From assembly GCA_033725935.1 (NCBI GenBank), contig MU867123.1, positions 1 to 64,000 on the forward strand: a stretch of DNA of 64,000 nt, read 5' to 3'. This DNA is from Cladorrhinum sp. PSN259 (taxonomy: Eukaryota > Ascomycota > Sordariomycetes > Sordariales > Podosporaceae). The notes under the pieces are model-generated. The model saw only the letters and a program-made list of their open reading frames with translations. It ran no database searches and was not told the origin of the DNA. Positions 10,212 to 20,646 of the stretch are shown here, piece by piece (the first letter of the stretch is position 1; the number at the start of each line of letters is the position of its first letter). A program made the translations under genes and the position numbers.

Positions 10212-13200
10212 CTACATAACAACACAACTAAGACTCGCCACCGGCGTATCCACCTCTATATGCGGCCCGACCGCGACCCCAAACCCCAGAAACTCCGCGC
10301 TCACCCCATCCACGCCCGCCGAGAACCCCGTGTTCGCATTCAACCCCACCTTGGCCGTCACCCCGGCCACGCTTGCCTGCGCGCTCGCCAGTTCGGCGTG
10401 CGCAAACATGCTGACCCCCGACAGCTTCCCCCACTGCGCGCCCGCCGAGACGTTGGGCCCGCGCGCCTCGGCCTCGGCGACGCTGCACCCGGCGCGCGCC
10501 AGCCCCATCCCAGCCTGGGCGTACACGCCGTCGGTCATGCGCGTGTGGTAGACGCCGGCGTCGACGTACTCGGTGGGCGTGCCGTCGGTGAAGGCCGGGC
10601 GGTCCCAGTTGTCGACGACGCTTTCGACCATGGCGCCGATGCCGCCTGCGATACGAGGGCGCTTGGAGGTGGGGTGGACGGTCGCTTTTACTAGGGCTTT
10701 GGCCGTGGCTTTTGGGGTGGTGATTTCGGGTCGGGTCACGCGCGGGGTGGTGTAGGCCTTTCGGACGGCGCCCAGGACGGTCTTGGCTGCGCCGTGGGCC
10801 TGGGATTTTCGCGAGATGCGCGGTGCTGTTTGTTCTGCTGCTGTCGGTGGAGTTCCGTGATGCTCCTCCTCATGGTGGTGGCTCGGCTGCTGTGGTCGTG
10901 CCAGTGGCGTGGCGGTCACCTCGGTTGTGAGGTAGTCTTTGTTCCAACGTTCAGGGTTGTTGTTGGGCTCCTTGATGGCGTTGTGGTCATGCTGGACGCC
11001 GTTCTCGGTCAGAGCTCTTTCGCAGCTTGCGCATGGCGGTTTGGACACGCCGAGAATGGGCATGGGTAGGTTGTTCTCCTTCGCAAAGGCGATGATTTGC
11101 GTCTCGCCGTGGAAGCTTCGCATCTCATCCACTGTGCCAGGGAGAGTTTTGGGGTGGACGATGTGGACTTGGACCCCTGGGCTGGTCGCTTCCGGATACC
11201 AGTTCCTTAACAAACCCCATATCGCCTCATCGTATTTGCTATTGTGAAGGCCGACCTGTTGCTCCCCTGGCTGCCGTTGGTCGGTGTGCTCAGGTGGCTG
11301 CTCACCCATGCCCTTCCGCAACACCTTGGTCTCGCAGTTTTTGACATTGCCAGCAATGTATATGTCCTTTCCGTCCGGCGAGATACCGACAACGATCGTG
11401 TCAGCCTGCTTCTCAACCTCGGCGTTTTTGCCGATTTTTGTCGCGATGCGCTTGTGTCTTTCTTCGATTCTATTTAGGAGCTCATCGAGGCCTAGCCCCC
11501 CGAGTTGTCTCCGTTCGTTCCGGTCCTTGGTCAAGCGTCGCTCGGCCGCTATGAGCTCCTTGCGTATTTGCTCATCAGAATGCCGGCGCGTCTCGTCACC
11601 AAAAGGCCACGCGGACCCTTCACGTCTCTGCTCGTTGTCCCGAAGCGCTTGTGCTACGCGTTCAAAGTGGTCATGGTTCCAGACCCTGCCGCTGATAAGG
11701 CTCGCAAGGAACTTCGCATGGCGTTTGAGAGTCTCGACGTCGCGATGAGGCGCTGCAGTTCGTTCAGCAGGCGGGTTACACAACAGGCCGCAGTCACCGT
11801 TGGTGCTATCAGACACCGTCTCTTGTATTGTTGGACCGTGTTTCTGGCGACTAGATATAAGCAAAGTCAGATATGCATCCGTCAAATGTCAGGGGCCATG
11901 GGGTCTTACGCTTCGTGGAGTCCCGTGAGGACGTTACTGGGTGGGTGCCCAAGGGTCATCATGTGTCGGTCATGCCGACTATCGTCATCTGAGTCCTCCG
12001 CCGGAGTGTCCGAACTACTCTCTGGAATGTCCAAGTCTGACTCTCCAGAATCATAGAAACTAGAGTCGTCTGAGTTCTGATCTGGAAAGATTTCGTCTTC
12101 CGAGTGTGGGTCGGAGGTAGTGTCATCCTTGGTGTTCTCCGAGTGTTCATGAACGTCATGGTCTCCGTTTTGGCCGTGAGAAGTGTCGTGGTTGGATTTA
12201 AAAGCGCATGCATCGAAAGGTCTCTCCAGAACTTCACCTTGGTAGCGGGCGAACACGTTTAGAGGCGGGCTGTGGACGATGTGGTTTGCCATGGGCCTCG
12301 CATTCCGAAGAGGACGCCACCCAATATCTAGGGACCAAGCAGGGTTGGCGGAGAGAGATTTCGGGGCGCCGACCCAGCAAGGATTGTAGACGGACGAAGA
12401 GGGGCATGACAGAAGGGGAATAACTGCAGTCACGCCCACTCCCTCCTTGACGAGCAGAAGGGATGCGTTGACAGATCTTCTCAGCTGCAAGCCATTCAGG
12501 GGACCGACCCACAATGGTTGACCGGCCAAGGATAGCTGCGGCCCAGCTGAGATTCCGCAGTCTAGAGCTCTCCACGTCCCATCGCGTTGCACGACCAGCA
12601 AGGTGTTCTCATTGACGGGATGGATGTCGAAGACTCCCGCATCACGGTAATCAGAGATCGTCATGGGCGGTAGCAGCTCGCGACCTCCCGTCACATTCTT
12701 GAACGTGTGAATCTGGAGGCTACTTTCGTTTGTGAGCAGCGCTAGTCGCCGTCCCGGAATCACCCGATTGTCACCCGTGCCGTCCGGGAGAAAGACGAGC
12801 TTGGTGACCACTCCCGGGACGACGGTCTGGAAGACATAGCCAAGTGTGCTCATCCGCCACACCCGAACATCCCCGGAGGCCGTCCCCACGGCAACCAAGT
12901 CTTCGACGACGTCAATGTCGAGAGCGGTGATGAGCCCAATACCATCCAAAAGAGTCGCATTGGAGCTGAAGTTTTCCAGGTCCCACCAGTTCAGAGCCCC
13001 ATCATCTGTGGCAAAGACAAGGAACACAGACGAATCGCCGGTGGAGGTGGCTGAGGTGACTGAACTGGCACGGCGGCATGCCACAACGTGCGGCGGGGTG
13101 AGGGAATGAAACCCGTAGAGAGTCCGAATCGGCTGCAGCCCCTCGTAGGCGAGGCGCCAGATCATGACACTGCCGTCGGACGCGATGCTGAGCAGTCGTT

Positions 13201-13426
13201 CTGGGTTGCCCGGGATCATCCGAAGGTGTTCGAGCCCGCCGCCGTGGTGTGTAGCGCAGTGGGAAGCAGGTCGGGAGGCCAGTCCCAGTGTAGCATAGAC
13301 CGGATCGACAAAATGAATGGAGCCATCTGAAATGCCCAAGAAGACGACCTGCAGTGTCTCGGAGAAGGCAAAATCCACAATGTGGCCTGCGCCGTTCCAA
13401 ACGACCGGCGTGAAGTCGGTATCCAT
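10212..13426 (-). CDS. WD40-like propeller fused to a deaminase-like domain and Ala/Gly-rich tail
   Basis: Proposed two-exon gene: 11910-13426 and 10212-11850, 1051 codons before the stop. The start is the first ATG in frame, at 13426 (GCAGCCATGG). The intron (11851-11909, 59 nt) has GTAAGA, CTGAC branch and CTAG, and joins the frames exactly. Residues 1-400 hold WD40-like blades (DGSVMIWRL at 84, SGDVRVWRM at 184). Residues 425-505 are Asp/Ser/His-rich. Residues 710-800 look like a cytidine-deaminase fold: helix, then H753-G-E755, then P-C779-A-S-C782, the expected zinc ligands and catalytic Glu. The last 115 residues are an Ala/Gly/Val-rich beta-type repeat region. Without the intron, the downstream frame has no ATG before about codon 193, so fusion is favoured. 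Deaminases of this superfamily occur as bacterial toxins and in fungi; substrate here is unknown. Confidence 0.65.
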
Positions 13427-13764
13427 GGCTGCGATGAACTGGTGAGATAGGGAGGAATTGCAGGGGGCGCTTTGGCAGTGACGGTCTTGGTGGGCGGGAT
13501 CGGATGCAATTTTGGGGTTGAGGTAAAGTAACGACAAGGATAAGCGGGGAGTGGTCCTTCACAGGCTCTGGCTACTTGGGATGGTTGACAATAATAGCTC
13601 CAGCTTTCAAGCAAGCCAGACACGTCTCATATAGAGTGCCCAGTCAAACGGGAGTGATGAGGAGTTCCACTGCGATGAAGATGCCTTAACGAGCCCAACG
13701 TTGGGCCCATTCTCAATCTGTGAAAGCGAACTGCTGGGGTCCTACCTGTTAATGCCCAACCATC

Positions 13765-13780
13765 GGGGGGGGGGGGGGGG
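13765..13780. repeat. Run of 16 G
   Basis: Uninterrupted mononucleotide G tract about 340 bp upstream of the start of the deaminase fusion gene. Such tracts are length-unstable and can form four-stranded structures; it may also be a place where the assembly length is uncertain. Confidence 0.9.
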
Positions 13781-14697
13781 TGTCGAACCTGCTCTGGTAC
13801 GGTAACAGCATCAGGCGTTCATTCGTCGCGATTTCACATGTGGCTAGCTGGGTAGTGTGATGTCTAAGGAAGTGATCATGCCCGATGAACGGAGAAATCG
13901 GAAACTACTAGCATACTCGAGCCCGACATCGGAATCTCAGAAACAGGTCTAGTGCTTGCATGTACACGCGCCGTAGCCAGTTCGGATTTCGAGCCCTTGC
14001 CCCAGTTTACGGAAGGTTTATTTTGTCTAACCTAGCGCTGTCAATCTATCTTCAAGTCCCCAAAGCCTTCTCAAGATGTAAGGGACTTCTCTCCTCTTGG
14101 TTACTCCAGTCCGTCAACGGGCGTGAAGATGCCATCGGCAGGCTGTTAGTCTCCGTTACTTTGCGAATTCTCTTTAGATCCGATCCAAACAATTCCTATC
14201 CATGCTAGCTGCGTTGTTGTGACAACTGGCTCGCATTCTAAATAATTACGTTGGGCGCAACGGGCTGTTGTGAGTCACAGGGCTGATCAGCTTCCTGTCA
14301 CTGGCTAAAGCTTTGATTCCGCAGGCCGTGTGGTATCCGATTAGAAGAGTCTCAGTTATTAAAACCGAATTTCCTGATAATACATCATAGCCAATGAAGG
14401 CGAAACATAGTGGCCCAAACCACTTTAGCTGCTTGATCCGTTCCGCTTCTTCCACTCACAGGCAGGTACGGCATGTGGAGAGGGGCTTGCCAACCTAGAA
14501 ATGAGGGACAACAACGAAGGAATGGGGTTACAACTGAGGCTATACTCGTTGACTTACGGACGAAAGACGAAGGCTTAATTTTGCAAAGTCGTAATGTTAT
14601 ACACACCATCCTTATCGTTCAACGAGGTAGGAGTCCCAACCCCGAGCCTCCACGCTCGGTTCCGGCTAGGTCTCTCCAGGCAATCTTTTAGTGGGCT

Positions 14698-14724
14698 GTA
14701 AAGTACCTTACCTAGGTACTTTAC
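14698..14724. repeat. Perfect 10-bp inverted repeat
   Basis: GTAAAGTACC and GGTACTTTAC flank a 7-base spacer (TTACCTA), giving the TACCTAGGTA-type palindrome often seen in fungal intergenic DNA. No gene lies next to it, so it is noted only as structure. Confidence 0.7.
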
Positions 14725-16060
14725 GGTGCCCATAGGAGGACTCGCTGGAATTGTTGCAGGAGCCTTTTTGATCTTATTACACGTGAGTAATCTCAGCTGG
14801 AGCAACGTTTCAAGGTTTGGGAAGATATGCCTACTGTAGTGACAAGTGTCCAGGGGGCAGCAACGCAGCAAGCACCAGCGATAAGGTGCCCAAGAATAGG
14901 CGGCGAGCATTACCTTGTCATGATGCCATATGGCCCAAAAGACATGTGCTTCAGGCCACAGAACTGTATAAGTGGTTTTCTAGGAAAAGGTGGAGAGTTT
15001 GAGTCATCGCTCAAGGGCGGCTAGGGAAAGGCTTCGATGCGCGGATGCCTCAACCCAAGAACATGTTTCCCGGCATTTCTTCGGAGAAACGGCACGGCAT
15101 TCCACATCCTTCGTTCAATAAAGATTAAGCTCTACCAATTTAGGCGGGTCTGCCATGCAAGCCGGGTCAGGTTGGGTGCTCATCGCGTGTCATTGGCTGA
15201 TATCAGCGCGCCGAGCTGGGCTATCAAGTTGTAATAGGGCTCTCATCACTGCGCAATGTCAAATTTCCAAGTGTCTCGGTTTGCCAACTCAGCACAAACC
15301 CTCCAAGAAGAGCTTGAATGGGATCGGCGACGCTGCGTTTGTAGAGCGGGCTAGACACAGAGGCCGGGAATTTGCCACGTCTAATTCTGCCTAGAGCCAT
15401 CTCTGTTGCAGGTGCTGCAGCACCTTGGCCCTATGCCAAATGCGGTTAGCCTATCCGCATTTGTGTTGCAGCCAGCCATATTTGTTAGCGTTTAGCATTT
15501 GTAGGATTCTTTCCCACAACACATCAATATACATCACTTTGTTCAGCATCTTCTGTGTGTGGCCCAAGTCCTCCCACAATCTCACACGCCGTGCGGCCAT
15601 GGAAAACTCTTTGCACTGCGGAGCTCATGGCAGAAAATCAGCCTAACTATATTGACAACTTCTCCCCTCGTCTGTAATTTGACGGCCGTGGAGTGTTAAG
15701 AATTGGGGTGGTGTGGGTAAAGTTAACAGCGGTCGAGCTTGTCATCCCGGCTAACCCCAAGCTACAATAGAGCGTCTCTCTCCTGTATATCCAGTGCCTA
15801 CATCTCAGGGCCATTATCTTCCTATTTACATACATTCGTGACTCTTGAGCATCTCGGCTACTACTACACTGTACATCGTGCAAATTAACATATTGCGTTT
15901 TACGCTGTTTCAGCCGGACGCCGGCCTGCCGGACTAAATTGGCAGTTCCTTGGCCAGTGAAGTCTAGTCTCTCACAAGCTTCTCTTACCGGCGCAGGCGA
16001 ATAATTCAGTCCAGAGTATGCCATTCCAAGCGCAGGACTAACCTCTCTATAACAATTACA

Positions 16061-17336
16061 ATGGTTTCGGTTGTTACCGACATGAGTCTGATCGATTCGA
16101 AATTCTGTGACCTTAACCGAGAGGTTTGTAACTCGTTCAATTCCTTTACCCCAAATTCCGCATGGTTTGTGAATAACTGTGACAAGGGGTGTGTAGACGA
16201 CTTGGAACAAATGGTTCAATTCAGTATAATAATCTGTTATGGCCTCAAAGGTCCTTGGTTTCTCTCAATCTGGTTTGGGACCTGTGGGCTCTATTTATAC
16301 AGTATGGCTCTGTGGCCTAGACCTGGGTCCTGCGCTTCCGGCGGCTGTGCCTCTGTCCACCTGATGTTCCAATGTGACCTTCCTGTTCTGGATCTCTCTA
16401 TTGCATCCAAACATTCCTCCAAGACCTTGTGTGGCGTGCTTGTCGCTCCGTGTGCATGAGGGTTGTACTGTGTCTGGTGCAGGTGACGATGCACGTGTGA
16501 CAATAACAGAGGGCTAATCTGCTTAATCCCACTTGAACATTCCAGGTCTGGGAAAACCCGGAGGTGGCGCTGTTCGAGGTAAAAGCGCACGACAAGATCT
16601 GTTGCTTTTTCGAGGAGCTGAACAGGGAGGAGGGTCTTAAAGTCATAGTCGAACGGCCCCCTTACCCTCACGTTAAGAATCTGAAGAGTTGCTTCCGGAT
16701 CACGGGGGAGGTAAGTGGATCAAAACCTATTCCCCGGAGGACTGTCGTATTCAACGCCGAGTATGACGCGCTCCCCAATATGCGGCACGCATGCGGTCAT
16801 AACCTCATTTTAACTAACGTGTGTGATAAGCGAGCGCCGCAGACAAGCGAGCGCCGCACTGTTTTCCCAATATATAACCCTAAATATCTTAACGTGCTAT
16901 CTTTGCCAAAATCGCATTCATAACTCTACAAATTTAATAACGAGTCCATTATCACTGTAAAAGTTTAATCCAAGTTTGCTTACGAAGCTAGAGTTATTGT
17001 GTTGGAACTAAATTAGGAATAATTATATTTTGACGATATTTTCCACTATCCTCTTACACTTGACATTCATTGCTTAGTCATAGCTTATTATACAAAGTCA
17101 TAATATGATTTTGATATAATAATTAATTTCACTATCATTTTCTTAAGGTCATATCTATAATATTGGCAAACTTAGCATTTAGGAGTTTCAGGGTTATATA
17201 CGGGGAGAAAAGTGCGGCGCTCGCTTGTCTGGGGCGCTCGCTTATCACACACGTTAGCTCTATTTGGGGTTTTATTAACTGCTTGATGCGTCTGAGGGAC
17301 TTGAAGTGTTCGGGAGTTGTAGAACTTCTTGGGACA
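16061..17336 (+). pseudogene. M20-type peptidase/amidohydrolase pseudogene
   Basis: Reads plus in three pieces. Exon 1 is 16061-16123, ending ...DLNRE. After a GT..AG intron (16124-16545, 422 nt, long for this locus), exon 2 opens VWENPEVALFEVKAHD and continues to NAEYDALPNMRHACGHNLI, a strong M20 metallopeptidase signature with the Cys-Gly-His metal-binding loop. At 16815 the frame is broken by a MITE; it resumes at 17257 as SSIWGFINC, then ...GVVELLGT, where M20 proteins continue GTPAEE. At 17337 an LTR-like sequence takes over and the rest of the domain is not found. So roughly the first third of the catalytic domain survives. The family hydrolyses amide bonds of small substrates; the copy is not functional. 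Confidence 0.75.
16817..17254. mobile_element. 438-bp MITE with about 90-bp terminal inverted repeats, TA target duplication
   Basis: The ends are near-perfect inverted repeats starting ACGTGTGTGATAAGCGAGCG and containing a direct GCGAGCGCC repeat, GCGGCGCTCGCTTGTC on the far side, and matching TATATAACCCT and GCTA..TTTGCC blocks about 60-90 bases in. TA is duplicated at 16815-16816 and 17255-17256. Removing the element and one TA restores the M20 frame across the junction, which confirms the boundaries. The interior is AT-rich with no transposase frame. TA duplication and long TIRs point to the Tc1/mariner group, moved in trans. Confidence 0.85.
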
Positions 17337-17715
17337 TGTTACGCCCCAAGCGCAACTCCCCCGCACACGGACCAGTATGCAGGTCACGAACCAATCATTG
17401 GGCCAAGGATGGAAAGACCCGCAAGTTCTGGACTAACCAACCAGGAGCTGCTCGCTCTGCTCGGTGCCAAGAAGAGCGAGCAGAGCAAGCAAGCTAGGGG
17501 ATCGGCCGGCATAATTGAGGGGGTAGAGACCGAGACGGCGAGCGAAGGAAAGAGGGAGAATGTCGAGAGTATAAGAAAGGGACGTTAGAGAAGGAGGGCT
17601 GTATTTATGCTGTAGGTACGCTGGGCCGTGCGAGTGCGGCAATTCTGACGTAGCGCTATACCCGATCCGGAGGGGCGCTAAACCCGGCGGGCATGATAGC
17701 AAGTTCTGTTTTACA
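17337..17715 (+). repeat. LTR fragment related to the upstream retroelement LTRs
   Basis: Begins TGTTACGCC and for about 120 bases follows the reverse complement of LTR 2 and LTR 3 (shared CCCCCGCACACGGACC, then CAATCATTGGGCCA, then GAAGACCC-like). A GCTCTGCTCGGTGCCAAGAA segment recalls the tandem unit of LTR 2. It interrupts the M20 pseudogene right after the GGGACA codons. The far end is uncertain because no target duplicate or M20 continuation is found; 17715 follows a TTTTACA end. It is GC-rich and shows no clear RIP damage. Confidence 0.6.
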
Positions 17716-18161
17716 GTCAAAATATACCAAACCCTTAAGCTTCTCCGTGCCAGATATTTCTCTAGATCATAGTCTTGAACCTTGAACTTTTCAAGGTACT
17801 AGAGCGCCGACAGCGTTGGTTCGGGAGTAGCCCGTGCTAGCCTAGAATGATGGCGACACATGTGTTGAGACAGGTGCGGGATCGCGCCCGGTGGCTATTT
17901 CCAGAACTGCAACCGGAAGAGCCGCGTGCTACCCGCCCAGACGGAAGGCCGCGTACCAGAGGTTAGGCAAAGTGGCTCTAACGACATCCGGACTGTCGTA
18001 GGTTTGGAGTGCCTATGGCAGTCAGCACCCAGGGGGTCACCCTGAACACCAACGACAGTACAAAGGGTGGCTATGAAAAGAAAAAGCTAGGCAGTATGTT
18101 CTAGAAGATGGCTCCTAATCTGAGAATGAAAATTTTTACTAGACTAAACCTATAAGAGAAC

Positions 18162-18524
18162 CTATGCGGTAAGCAACAGGAGGACAACAACCCTTAATCT
18201 ATTTGTTACGTAACAGGGGGCCTGTTGGAACGTCGGCCTGACAACACCACGATCACCTAAAATAAACCGAGCGTACGTGACCAGCCATCGCTCCGTGCCA
18301 GTTGAAAGTCGAAAGCAGATAGCAACCCGTCCATAGACACCAGCCACCTCAGTAACACAGCTGGGAACGGTAGTCTCAGCATCGAAAACACCAAGCACGA
18401 AGTAACCTGCCTCTCCATGCCTATTGCGCGGCCCCGGGTACCTAGCGACTAACTTTTTAGCGTGCTTCTTATACCTGTCGTTATCCCGGTCGCTTAGGTT
18501 AGGGTCATAAGGCCTTATCTGCAT
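18162..18524 (-). CDS. Hypothetical 120-residue protein, doubtful
   Basis: A minus-strand frame with a true ATG (ends at 18524) encodes a basic protein starting MQIRPYDPNLSDRDND and ending in a short hydrophobic stretch (VVVLLLLTA). No domain is recognised, and no intron or upstream exon is clear. It could be a real small gene, the terminal exon of a larger one, or chance. Confidence 0.2.
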   Translation of the reverse strand: MQIRPYDPNLSDRDNDRYKKHAKKLVARYPGPRNRHGEAGYFVLGVFDAETTVPSCVTEVAGVYGRVAICFRLSTGTERWLVTYARFILGDRGVVRPTFQQAPCYVTNRLRVVVLLLLTA

Positions 18525-20287
18525 CGTCTGCAGTTAGAGCAAATGCCTTTGACCTGTACGAGGGGATACCGGCCCCCCCAAAAGCATGTCGACCCGAAGT
18601 TGGCGCAGTTGTCATAGCGAGCAAAAGATCGGTGGGTGCAGTCGAAATGATACTCCCAATAGATACACATCTTGCGTGAGGACAGTGGGTCTTACCAATA
18701 ATAGTAGAAACAGTCAGACTAAAGGGAAGCGACAAACGACAGTATTCCTATATTTACCGCCCGCACCGGAATCTTGCCACAACTGGATGGGACGACTTGC
18801 GCCGGATCATTCCTGCCGTGCAGCAGGCAGGAGCTTGAGTAAATTGTTTACCATTGTGACGGCTGTCTTGTAAGGGCTCCTTGTGCTGTTAGGAGTGTTG
18901 TGCCTAATAGGTGAAGCTCCGTATGAGCGACTGCGGTCGAGGAATGCGGGTGAGTATTTGGTGATGCGGACGAGAGGGTCAAGAAGCTGGAGGTTAGCGG
19001 TGCCTTTTATATGCATTTTCGCTCGCTACTCAGGGTGTTCATGGTCATCTCAACTCGCTCCATATTGGCCAAGGTGTCTGCGCTAAGTTGATGAAGGAAA
19101 TGGTTGGCCGTTGCTGAACACTGTTGCTTCAAGACACGAAACGGGAGGCTGAGCAACTTACAGTGAAGTGAGCCGCGGAGATGTTGAGTTCGTGAGATTC
19201 CGCTTTGGGCTCCTTTCCGGGGGAGGGGAGTTCAGCTCACCCTCGACGGAAATATTAAGGTGGTTTATGCACGTCTTCTTCCATTCTCCGGCGTAGTCGA
19301 TCGCGTCAGATATCTTCTGGCTCTGCGTGCGCAGCCCGTTGAATTGGTTCATCAAGCTAAGCTGGGCAAAGCGCAGGGCTTCGAATCTCACATCGTCCAG
19401 GAGGTAGAGGCAGTCTTGCTAAAAGAAAAGAAAACCAATGTGACAGCCAGCTCCTAAATCAAGTTTCTGCCAGAATGTGTAAGTGGGCATATACTTTCGC
19501 GAACTCGTCGTATGCGGACGTGGGCAAATTCCCAGACGCCATTCCCTTGCAGAAGCAACTGTCAACGAACTTGTCGAAGAGATCTTTATTCTTCTGAATA
19601 AGTTGGAAGATCAAAGTTCTTTATAGCAATAATTAGTGTCTAGACTGCGGCCATATCGCCTGTTGTTGACAGCAGACTTTACCCCTCTGTAATAGAGTCA
19701 TTCGATCTCCTGATATCTTCTTGGGGTGCCCCGCAGTTTGGTTTGCTGCATCAAGGTTTATGCAATGAAACAGTTGCTTGATACGACCCGACGCCACCAA
19801 GCGTGGAATTTCATAGAGTGCGGTATCGGTGTCCAAAGCGTTGATACTATCGAAATTATGAGAATGAAGGTTGCTTTTCGGGCAAATCTGGGGGCTGAGA
19901 ATGAGGAATGGTAAAGGCCTTATTGAATAAAAGAGAAAAAAAACTGAAAGCTGACCATTAATAATCGTCTCTGTCCCCAACGCTAGCAGCAAATGTTTTG
20001 GAGGTGGACGGGGGAGGCGGTGAAGAAAAAAGGCATAAGACTAATTATCGTCAACTACCCGTAGTCGCTGAGTAAACGCGAATCGCCAGCTTCGTAGCTA
20101 CCGTGGACGCGCTCGGGCCTGTCAGATGCACTCGGTGGCTGTGGCTGTGTTGTTGCTCACCGACAAAACTGTTTATAATTTCATCTCTCAAAGCAGCAGA
20201 ATGTGTCAGAAACAGTGCATACTGGAAACTGTGGAAATTGAACAAGGGTTGCAACAGGTTGATTGAATTGCTTGTTCTGTCTTTAGT

Positions 20288-20310
20288 GGTTCTGGCTTGC
20301 AGCCAGAACC
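20288..20310. repeat. Perfect 10-bp hairpin
   Basis: GGTTCTGGCT and AGCCAGAACC separated by TGC. It lies about 340 bp upstream of the first HET gene. Confidence 0.7.
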
Positions 20311-20393
20311 CGTTCTCTTATCGACCGATTGCCAAGCTTAAGCCTTCGGCCTAGCGGTGGCTGTAGATCACTAGTTGCTGGGACGGTGCAAGG

Positions 20394-20448
20394 CATTCTG
20401 TCAGCCAACCGATTCAGGGGCTCAGGGGCCCCTGAACCAAACAGAATG
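20394..20448. repeat. Nested inverted repeat upstream of HET gene 1
   Basis: Outer arms CATTCTGT and ACAGAATG enclose an inner palindrome, TCAGGGGCCCCTGA at 20422-20435, with TTCAGGGG/CCCCTGAA around it. About 200 bp from the HET start. It could be a regulatory palindrome or the remnant of a small inverted-repeat element. Confidence 0.6.
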
Positions 20449-20646
20449 TGAGAGGTGTGGGCCGGCGGAAATGCCGATGGGCCATTGTAATCTGAAAACC
20501 TCCGGAGGCGGCTGTAAGGTGGCCTGACACTGAGTGAGCTTCTGCTTGCGGCTGAACTTCACTTCAGCATCGACACCCTTTTAAGTTTCGAACACAACCA
20601 CTCTCTTTCTCTGGTTGTTGTGTTTTCCTCTTCATATGTCGCTGAG

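Larger units (their letters stand above)
13427..16060. other. Intergenic, no supported gene
   Basis: Contains the upstream region of the deaminase fusion gene, a run of 16 G at 13765-13780 and a small inverted repeat at 14698-14724. Several frames of 60-190 codons exist, but they start at GTG or TTG and show no motif I recognise. Confidence 0.5.
17716..20646. other. Intergenic with short unassigned frames
   Basis: No recognised gene. An ATG-started frame at 18162-18524 is listed separately. Two palindromic structures near 20288-20310 and 20394-20448 lie in the region upstream of the first HET gene. The remaining frames of 60-120 codons show no motif. Confidence 0.45.

Noticed and set aside
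11906..11908. TAA as the true stop of a separate WD40 gene
   Set aside because: It lies inside a well-formed intron and the downstream frame has no usable ATG; a single spliced gene explains both better, though two genes cannot be fully excluded without RNA data.
15647..16219. 190-codon minus-strand frame
   Set aside because: Starts at TTG, overlaps the M20 pseudogene exon 1 on the other strand and shows no recognisable motif.
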